Shown here one piece after another: positions 57,433 to 64,000 of a stretch of 64,000 nucleotides of DNA (its first letter is position 1; every line of letters starts with the position of its first letter). Source of the stretch: Hygrophila difformis (taxonomy: Eukaryota > Streptophyta > Magnoliopsida > Lamiales > Acanthaceae). A program made the position numbers and the translations under genes. The notes under the pieces are model-generated. The model had not been told where the DNA came from. It did no database searches and saw nothing but the letters and a program-made list of their open reading frames with translations. The stretch lies in NCBI GenBank assembly GCA_030278955.1, contig JAOANR010000005.1, positions 3,701,431 through 3,765,430 on the forward strand, in the 5' to 3' direction.

Positions 57433-58003
57433 TTTCAAACCCACTATCATTAATAATTTCAATCCAACCTACAACCAAATATCAATAAATCACACATAAA
57501 TAAATAAATTAATTAAAATTATAAATAATATTGGATGCAGATATGGGCGTATTCTTTGGAGCCGGCCCTCCTGCTGAGTCTGCAGCATCTGCATCCGCGA
57601 ATGGATTTATTCCCAGTTTCCCACCCACCCAACCCAACCAACAAAACCAAACCAATATTCAGCCTCTGACTAATAATTCGATCGGTAAATTCTTGCAATT
57701 ATATAAGTATATTGTTGCCAAGAATTTTAAATGCTTATTAGAAGGGTCAATAACCGAAAGCGCTTGGAATCTGGACGCCAAGATCTGACATGAACTTCGA
57801 CTGATGATCGATGAAGATGAAAGGAAGAATCAAAAGTGCCATCAATCCTCAATTTTAATTTATTTATTTAGTAATTAAATTACATAATAAAATCGACTGT
57901 TAATGAGTTTACAATTTTAATTAATTTATTTATTTATGTGTGATTTACTTATATGTGGTTGTAAGTTGGATTGAAATTATTAATGGTGGGTTTGAAATTT
58001 AAT
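57433..58003. mobile_element. Long-inverted-repeat element with internal ORF
   Basis: About 90 bp at 57433-57525 are the inverse of 57913-58003 (TTTCAAACCCAC, AATTTCAATCCAACC and CACACATAAATAAATAAATT blocks), with few mismatches. Between them lies a higher-GC segment including an 85-codon ORF (57531-57788). No clear target duplication was found. It looks like a Mutator-like or foldback element that may carry captured gene sequence. Confidence 0.6.
57531..57788 (+). CDS. Unrecognised 85-codon ORF between inverted repeats
   Basis: Begins MDADMGVFFGAGPPAESAAS, followed by a Pro/Gln/Asn-rich stretch and LQLYKYIVAKNFKCLLEGS. No domain recognised. Base composition differs from the AT-rich repeats around it, suggesting captured exon sequence. 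It may not be expressed. Confidence 0.3.
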   Translation: MDADMGVFFGAGPPAESAASASANGFIPSFPPTQPNQQNQTNIQPLTNNSIGKFLQLYKYIVAKNFKCLLEGSITESAWNLDAKI

Positions 58004-58183
58004 ATATTTATTTATTAATGTGATATGATGGGTAGGTTTGACGATTAATATTTAATTATTTTCTAAAATTGAAATGAAATAAAAATATTGGAACAAGAAA
58101 AAAAAGAAAGTATGACATAAATAATGGCACGGAATGGGTATTATTTATTTTAGTTACATAGAATAAAAAATAATTGAAAAAAA

Positions 58184-58355
58184 AACTAAAATAAGCCACC
58201 AGAATGAGTCATTTCCACTTTTAGGTCATCGCGGCCCGAATTACAACCAAATGGCCTAAATTCAGACCCGAAATCCTTTTAATGGTCCATTTCCCTAAAT
58301 CAAAATATTGTGGCCTAAAAGTGAAAATGACTCATTCTGGTGGCCTATTTTAGTT
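58184..58355. mobile_element. Foldback MITE
   Basis: 172 bp with roughly 45-bp inverted arms (AACTAAAATAAGCCACCAGA / TCTGGTGGCCTATTTTAGTT, then GAGTCATTT / AAATGACTC and CTTTTAGG / CCTAAAAG). Superfamily not determined. Confidence 0.7.
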
Positions 58356-58641
58356 ATTATCCTCAAGTAACCTTAAATACTGCACACTTCATGCGTCATT
58401 GCATAGAGAAAACTATTCTATTTATATAGAAGTATATTTTTTAATATTTATAAGATTTTAAGTTTTGTGTTGTAATTAGTCTTTTACATAAATTAATTTT
58501 CAGGTTATATATTTTTTATTTCATTTGGCAGTATTTTTTTAGAATCTGATTACATTTTGAATCAAGATATACGCTTTAAAGTTACGCAAAAAAAGATATA
58601 CTTCATATTTTTAAAGTTACGCTTTTAAGTTACGTTTTAAA

Positions 58642-58814
58642 TTTTTTTTTGCTACACAGCCAAAAAGGCTAGGAAAGAAAAGAAAAAGAAGCAAAGGAAA
58701 CTAAACAGCAAACGGAAATAGAACGGCAATACAACTATTGCCTATTAAACCAAGTGCCAACGGCGTCCGCCGACAAAAGGGGCTTTACGCAATCCGGAGG
58801 GAAAGCCCAAGTAG
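58642..58814 (-). mobile_element. Short LINE 3' fragment
   Basis: T-run at 58642-58650, then GCTACACAGCCAAAAAGGCTAGGAAAG. The minus strand reads a GGCTTTCCCTCCGG-type LINE tail similar in position to the end of the RNase H in 54518-55777. It is followed by TATACGCTTTAAAATTG, the same target as that LINE; the left flank also has ATATACGCTTTAAAG at 58565, with repeated AAAGTTACG between. Confidence 0.5.
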
Positions 58815-58882
58815 TATACGCTTTAAAATTGATTGATGTATTATCATTAAAAAAAATGAAAATTTTTGTGTTTCATCATATA

Positions 58883-59140
58883 CTTCCTCCGTATTCAAAT
58901 GTTTATTTACGGACCCACTTCTCACGCAGTGCAATGCACAATAAACCATTAATAACTTAAGTTCCATACAAGTAAAAATTCTAAAAGTTTTATACTACAA
59001 ACTAAATGACGAGACGAATCTAACAAGATCACACGTGGCTATATTTTAATTTGTATAACTGTGATAAAACTTTAAATGAAAGTCTGTGTATGAATAGTAT
59101 CATAATATTAAACGCCAAAAACATTCAAGAACGGAGGTAG
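58883..59140. mobile_element. Stowaway-type MITE
   Basis: 258 bp, ends CTTCCTCCGTATTC and AAGAACGGAGGTAG with a TA duplication (58881-58882, 59141-59142), the Stowaway signature of Tc1/mariner MITEs. Absent from the other duplicate (about 55850). Confidence 0.85.
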
Positions 59141-59148
59141 TATTTATT

Positions 59149-59300
59149 GGGGATGGGGACTTGGCCCCGTGGTCATATCTCTGACTTCCAACCTTATGAT
59201 TGGGGGTTCGATTCCCACCCGGCCTCATATCCATTCCCATTGTAATTTGTGTGACTTGGCTTCTCACACACATTTGCCGACACAATGTTTACCCAAAAAA
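59149..59300 (+). mobile_element. tRNA-derived SINE
   Basis: GGGGATGGGGACTTGGCCCC head with A-box-like sequence, B box GGGTTCGATTCCCA at about 59205, ending in CCCAAAAAA. Flanked by TATTTATT-like repeats. A different subfamily from the minus-strand SINEs here. Confidence 0.75.
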
Positions 59301-59341
59301 TATATTTATTTATATAGTCAAAATGTAAATTTCAACATTAT

Positions 59342-59438
59342 ATTTTTGTTGAACGATAGGGGGCGGTGGGGAATCGAACCTCCAACATTCCGTTGGAAGT
59401 CAAGGGATTTAACCACTTGGGCTAAGTCCCCATCCTCT
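59342..59438 (-). mobile_element. SINE remnant, minus strand (internal deletion)
   Basis: Same insertion as 55972-56145 (same flanks) but about 75 bp of the middle are lost. B box GGTTCGATTCCCC retained. Confidence 0.7.
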
Positions 59439-59648
59439 AAATTTCAAAATTATTGAAGTACGCTATTATTTAAAAAAATTATTAAAAACTAGAATTAAAT
59501 TTTAATTAGTTTATAATTTTTCTTTAGGCGACGGAATCCGACAGGTGATGGATTGCCACTAATGAAATATTTTGTTAAATTTAATAATAAAATTTTCAAT
59601 GAATGATTAGTGAAATTTGAGGGTTAAATTACTATAATCAATAGTTAA

Positions 59649-60158
59649 TGGAGCAAAGTGGTTATAGGTGTGAAATATAGGGGAGAAAACCATAATTTGA
59701 AAAAACATGAAGTTATAATAGTCTACTCAACGGAGGAGAGAAAAGCACTCCATACTCCAAAGTCCAATATTTCCCTCTCTCACACACATATACATAGACA
59801 CACGCACTTGATGCCTATACTAAAATTATTAGTGTACACAAACAACATTGATATTAATGTCCATCCACCACTCTCCTCCCTTCATTTCTTCGATCCAGCG
59901 GCGGCGCCACCACCACCACCTCTCTCTCTCTCTCTCTCTCCATAGAAAAAGTCTCTCTCTCCCTCTCTCTCTCTCCCACCTCCCATAGACTAAAAACTAG
60001 GAGTGTCATTCTTATGCACCATCCACCCTCACAACCAACTTTTCACTGCAATCAACTATATTACTCATCTTCCATTCTTGTACATGACATTCAATTGTCT
60101 ATATGTTCAATTTGTATCCATCATCATCAAAGCCATCCCAATTGTAATAACAACAATA
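59649..60158 (+). promoter_or_regulatory. 5' region of the zinc-finger gene, CT-rich
   Basis: Contains two pure CT runs (59920-59940 and about 59951-59976), typical pyrimidine patches of plant core promoters and 5' UTRs. No clear TATA box was chosen. The transcript start is unknown. Confidence 0.45.
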
Positions 60159-61667
60159 ATGTCTTGTGTGGATGAACAACCAAATTTCAAACACTATTGC
60201 AGGGTATGCAAGAAGGGTTTCATGTGTGGGAGGGCACTTGGTGGGCATATGAGAGCACATGGGGTAGGGGATGTGAATTGGAATCTTGAGGATGATGAAG
60301 AGGAAGATGATCATGTGATGAGTGATTGGGAGGAGAAATTTGGGAGTGGAAGTGAGATTAGGGTTGATAACAAGAGGATGTACCAATTGAGGACAAACCC
60401 TAATAGGTTAAAGAGTTGTAGGACTTGTGAGAATTGTGGCAAGGAGTTCTCGTCTTGGAAATCCTTCCTCGACCACGGGAAATGCAGCTCGGGCGATGCC
60501 TCCGAGTCCCTCTTGTCCTCCCCCGAGTCTGAGGACGAGGATGACGATGCTGGGAGGCGTACTAGCAACAATGGCGGCTGGTCGAAGAGGAAAAGGACAT
60601 TGCGCTCCAAAGTTGGGTGTCTTATGAATTCGACAGCATATGTGCCAACCGAGGAGGACGACCTCTTTCTTGCTAGGTGCCTAGTGCAATTGGCCAACTC
60701 CACGGTTGTGATCACTGAGGCAGAAGAGTCTTCTGCCTCAGCGAGCCGGGAGGAGGAGAGGAGAAATGCCACACCATATCTTTTCAAAACAATGACAAGT
60801 AGGGCAACCTATGAGGATAAAGCAAAGGGGGTTTCATCTAACCCTAAAGGGATATTCGAATGCAAAGCATGTAAGAAAGTGTTCAATTCCCACCAAGCAT
60901 TGGGGGGACATAGAGCAAGTCACAAGAAAGTTAAAGGTTGTTTTGCAGCAAAACAAGACCAAATAGTAGTAGATGAACACAACACCACCTTGGGTGGCCA
61001 TCATCAAGACAATGATGTGATGATCACAAGCAACCAATTCGATCAAGGACAAGCACATGTAGGACCTTCTAGAAAGAAATCAAAAGTCCACGAATGCACA
61101 ATCTGTCATAGGGTATTTAATTCAGGACAAGCCCTTGGAGGCCACAAAAGGTGCCATTGGATCACCTCCAATGCAGCACCACCACCTTCCCCTTCACTTA
61201 AGTTTCACTTTCAAGACAACCAGCTCGATCGCAGCAACATTCAAACTCCCTCCGACAAGCTCTTGGATCTCAATGTTCCGGCATGGGCACATGGGCTCAC
61301 CGGAGTCCCACAGGACCCTCAGAACCTGCTAAGCTTCAAGGTATCAACAAATCATCAAATGAACCTACGCGCATGGATGGGGCACGAAAATAGAAACAAC
61401 ACTGAAGTTCATCACTTACAGCAACAGCATATTCCATCAAATCATAACAATCAAGGCAACAATAGCAAAACCAGTAATGCCTACATCGATGATGAAGCCG
61501 ATAGCCAGTTGAAGTTAGCAAAGTTGAGTGATTTGCAGGACTTGAAGGAGAAGATGGGGGAGAGTGGTAATTCCTCTCCATGGTTGCAAGTAGGCATTGG
61601 CACCACAACTGAATCTGCCACCATTACCACTGCTACTACTGCTGCCAGTATTGATGCCGATGCATAA
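60159..61667 (+). CDS. C2H2 zinc-finger transcription factor, ZAT-like, four fingers
   Basis: Single-exon frame of 502 residues from MSCVDEQPNF. This start was preferred because finger 1 follows at once, as in relatives; an in-frame ATG at 60084 would add an atypical hydrophobic leader. Fingers: YCRVCKKGFMCGRALGGHMRAH (split here: CRVC, then GRALGGHMRAH), a C2HC variant CENCGKEFSSWKSFLDHGKC, FECKACKKVFNSHQALGGHR and HECTICHRVFNSGQALGGHK. The QALGGH signature is plant-specific. DKLLDLNVPA near residue 370 is a DLN-type EAR motif, pointing to a TOPLESS-recruiting repressor. Between fingers are acidic/Ser-rich stretches and a basic KRKRT-like segment. Nuclear DNA-binding protein, targets unknown. 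Confidence 0.93.
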   Translation: MSCVDEQPNFKHYCRVCKKGFMCGRALGGHMRAHGVGDVNWNLEDDEEEDDHVMSDWEEKFGSGSEIRVDNKRMYQLRTNPNRLKSCRTCENCGKEFSSWKSFLDHGKCSSGDASESLLSSPESEDEDDDAGRRTSNNGGWSKRKRTLRSKVGCLMNSTAYVPTEEDDLFLARCLVQLANSTVVITEAEESSASASREEERRNATPYLFKTMTSRATYEDKAKGVSSNPKGIFECKACKKVFNSHQALGGHRASHKKVKGCFAAKQDQIVVDEHNTTLGGHHQDNDVMITSNQFDQGQAHVGPSRKKSKVHECTICHRVFNSGQALGGHKRCHWITSNAAPPPSPSLKFHFQDNQLDRSNIQTPSDKLLDLNVPAWAHGLTGVPQDPQNLLSFKVSTNHQMNLRAWMGHENRNNTEVHHLQQQHIPSNHNNQGNNSKTSNAYIDDEADSQLKLAKLSDLQDLKEKMGESGNSSPWLQVGIGTTTESATITTATTAASIDADA

Positions 61668-62569
61668 TTATATTATTATACATACTGTAAGTTCGTATAT
61701 TATTTTGAATATAATGTATAAGGCTTAGAAATCTATAGCTTGGGTAGTTTGTGGTTGTTGAATTCAACCATTTGTATCTCTCACTCTCTGAGTAATTAAG
61801 AGAGGAAATTTTGATAGATATTAATTAGGGGAAAATTGAATATTTGAGTGTAGTACATAAGTTACCAGGATCTCTCAAGGAGTTTTATTTAGAGAGCTAT
61901 ATATTCTTGTCTGTATCATTTTAGTTGGGAATGCTTTGTTTTGTTTTGTCTTTCTTGAAGAAATAGTTGGGAAAAATAAATTGCTTAATTTAGCCTATTG
62001 CCCTCTTGTTTTCTTCCACAATAAAATTGCATTATCAAGGTTTTTAACTTTTCTCAAGACATTATACATGAGAACATGAGAAATTTCGTGAATGAGCTCA
62101 AATGGTGTGCTTAAATCAGATTTTATTGTGTACACAAGATTAAGAAGTCAAATAACAAAAGAAGCAAGATTGGCTGAAAAGAGCCAACCACTGGAGACAA
62201 ATGACAGTTGAATTTGAACGAGCCATTTTTGCCATTTTACACAGCCAATATATTATGTTCAAACATATAGTGACAAGTATCTTGTAAGATTAATACTACT
62301 TTTGTAGGGAAAAAGTTAGTTTATTAATTTAGTGGCAAAATCTTACTACCCTGAAAGGGTGATGAGAGAACTAACCGAACCATATAAATATAACAAACCT
62401 ATTGTTTTGAGCTCAAACCGGATTATTGGCAAATCATTTACCATATCCTATAGTGACAACACTCCCAGAATCTGAAATTGTGATGGGGTCGTAAGCCACG
62501 AAGAGTCAAGGTATCGATTTATCGTTTCTTCACGAATATTGTTGATCAAACTAGCTGCCATGAAAAGAA
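61668..62569. other. Spacer between convergent genes
   Basis: Includes the 3' UTR of the zinc-finger gene (AT-rich, AATATAATG near 61705) and AT-rich sequence up to the convergent small gene. No other feature seen. Confidence 0.5.
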
Positions 62570-62871
62570 CTACTCCAAATCAACATTGTGGGACTCATTG
62601 GAAGCCTCTTGTTTCTTCTTATTGTTCATTTCTTCCTCATACTTCCTCAACCTCTCTTGCCACATCTCCTGCCCAAAAAAATGCCGATAAACACATGAAC
62701 CCCATATCATCAAGAAAGGAAAACAGAGAAACGAAAGTGTAAGGGAACTCCGTGCAATTACAAACAAACCTTGTATTTAAGTTCAGCACGATGCATAAAA
62801 TAGAATCCTAGCATCCCACCGCCAATTGTGCCTGTAATAATCCGCACATAGCCCCATCTTGTGGATCGCAT
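62570..62871 (-). CDS. Small two-exon gene, 66-residue putative membrane protein
   Basis: Exon 1 is complement 62871-62770 (ATG to AAG|GT) and exon 2 complement 62668-62570 (CAG|GAG to TAG); intron 62669-62769, 101 nt, GT-AG, T-rich. The 34-residue first exon starts MRSTRWGYVR and contains a Gly-rich hydrophobic segment IITGTIGGGMLGFYFM; the second is charged and helical (EMWQERLRKYEEEMNNKKKQ). One short membrane segment near a basic N-terminus would suit a small mitochondrial or other membrane protein, but I do not recognise the family. Both exons join in frame. Intron read-through gives a misleading 65-codon ORF. Confidence 0.6.
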
Positions 62872-64000
62872 TGCCACCCCTCCCACTTTCCGCAATCACA
62901 CCCAATAGATACAACAATTGCAGTGCCAAAAATCAAGGGTTTAGGCAAAAGACTAGCGCAGTAGGATGGTGAACAACACTCCTTGGAAATATGTTGCCAA
63001 GCGCCGAACCCACCACAGAGCTGATGAGTGAGAGCACACAAAACTGCTGCAGGAGAGAATTAGTGTTTTGGTATTAGGGACGCTAAGACCAAAGATTAAT
63101 CTATACTATATATAAAAAAAATAATAATAAAAAATGAACACTTAAATAACCACTGGTGAGTCTTTAAGGTGAAATTGTAATTTTAACCCTCTAATTAATC
63201 TTAAAACATTTACAACTCACTAGTGCGAAACTTCTACATTTAATAAACCAATCCAACAATTGTTCGAAAATACTTAATTCACATAAATGTAACATAGAAT
63301 TTAATAATATATATTCAATATCATCCTTAAACATCATTTATGATATAGGTCAGGAATAATACAAACACTTGGAAATTACATTTTAGCAATTGCATTGCTA
63401 CTCAATTCAAGAGAACACACATGTTCAAGAAGTATTCATGCACACAAATACTATGTAATATGTATAATGTACAAACTTAAATTTTCGACCAGACACAATA
63501 GGCCTGATAACTCTCACTTTCTGACCCATTTTACTCATTTACGCCCATGACATAGACGTAGACAACAAGGCTCAATTCTTCCCATAACTCACTAAGCAAC
63601 AATCCACATATTTATAAAAGTAAGCAATTGCTATATACCTTATTCAATATCATGCACAGCCAAATCTATTATTCAATGGGTACTCCGTGAATGCTCAATT
63701 CAGCACTGTATAGGCAACACCACATTTCAATGTAGTACTAACTGCTAACTCCAATTATTCCATCATGCCTAACAATTACATCTCAAATGTCTCTCCAGCA
63801 CCAATCAAGACCTCAGATTTTATATTCACATTCACATATAAATTAAACTAAAATGTAGCATCTCGAAAATTTAAAACCATTTTTCTGATGTCACCGCTGT
63901 ATTAATTGTGCTAAACTATTGATCACTCAACTTAGTCAACTAATACGGAGCGGGTTTATGGCACAAATTACATAACGGAGTACAATCGATACAACAAACG
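62872..64000. other. Upstream flank of the small gene and AT-rich spacer
   Basis: Probably holds the 5' UTR and promoter of the small minus-strand gene (about 62872-63060). The rest is AT-rich without a recognisable gene, repeat boundary or RNA. Confidence 0.45.

Larger units (their letters stand above)
58490..59648. repeat. Segmental duplication, copy 2
   Basis: Second copy of 54430-56345, with its own insertions: a LINE 3' fragment and a Stowaway MITE. Both SINE remnants are shared with copy 1 but carry different deletions. Confidence 0.78.

Noticed and set aside
59149..59230. tRNA gene
   Set aside because: A and B boxes are present but no cloverleaf or anticodon arm; the sequence continues into a SINE body and A-tail.
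60003..60158. N-terminal extension of the zinc-finger ORF
   Set aside because: It starts at GTG and adds a hydrophobic leader not expected in ZAT-like proteins; the ATG at 60159 is better.

Overview
The window is nuclear DNA of a flowering plant, most likely a eudicot. It has GT-AG introns, plant-type genes, AT-rich spacers and dense LTR retrotransposons, LINEs, SINEs and hAT/Stowaway MITEs. I cannot name the species from the sequence. Only three host genes are convincing. A P/U-type cyclin (two exons, 1995-2759) lies at the left. A four-finger C2H2 zinc-finger repressor-like gene (60159-61667) and a small two-exon gene for a 66-residue putative membrane protein (complement 62570-62871) lie at the right. 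Two gene fragments, a LINE ORF1 piece and a possible homeodomain piece, lie beside the cyclin.

The roughly 57 kb between the cyclin and the zinc-finger gene is a transposon nest. At 5338-10045 is a gag-only LTR element (5-bp duplication ATATT) whose left LTR carries a 664-bp hAT-type element. At 10400-52930 is a single copia locus bounded by one 5-bp duplication (AGACT). It has three LTRs and two tandem internal regions, the outer one partly deleted. Inside it sit a 0.5-kb hAT MITE (in both tandem copies), an 8.5-kb coding-free LARD (11437-19947, duplication CCCAT) and a 24.4-kb Ty3/gypsy element of Athila-like layout (22808-47176, duplication TATTC).

The gypsy element is the most interesting object. 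It has gag, protease, RT-RNaseH and integrase, all decayed, and the RT active site reads FMDN. Downstream is a second transcription unit with its own TATA box, a 38-nt first exon, a 1.48-kb intron and a very long second exon. This encodes a nuclear-signal-bearing, coiled-coil protein with a domain resembling the 'putative plant transposon protein' family. Directly upstream of this unit, and in both LTRs, are arrays of foldback modules built on a shared palindrome (half-site CAATTCGGTCT) with outer arms that differ between modules but pair within each one. Independently of these arrays, the purine-rich primer region of this element and of the LARD is preceded by small hairpins, repeated several times.

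From 53289 to 59640 the sequence is a mosaic. It holds a hAT-like element, LINE 3' ends, a segmental duplication (54430-56345 versus 58490-59648) in which both copies took separate LINE insertions at the same target, SINEs, a second hAT element with perfect 8-bp duplications, a roughly 570-bp inverted-repeat element with an internal ORF, a foldback MITE and a Stowaway MITE. The rest is AT-rich spacer.
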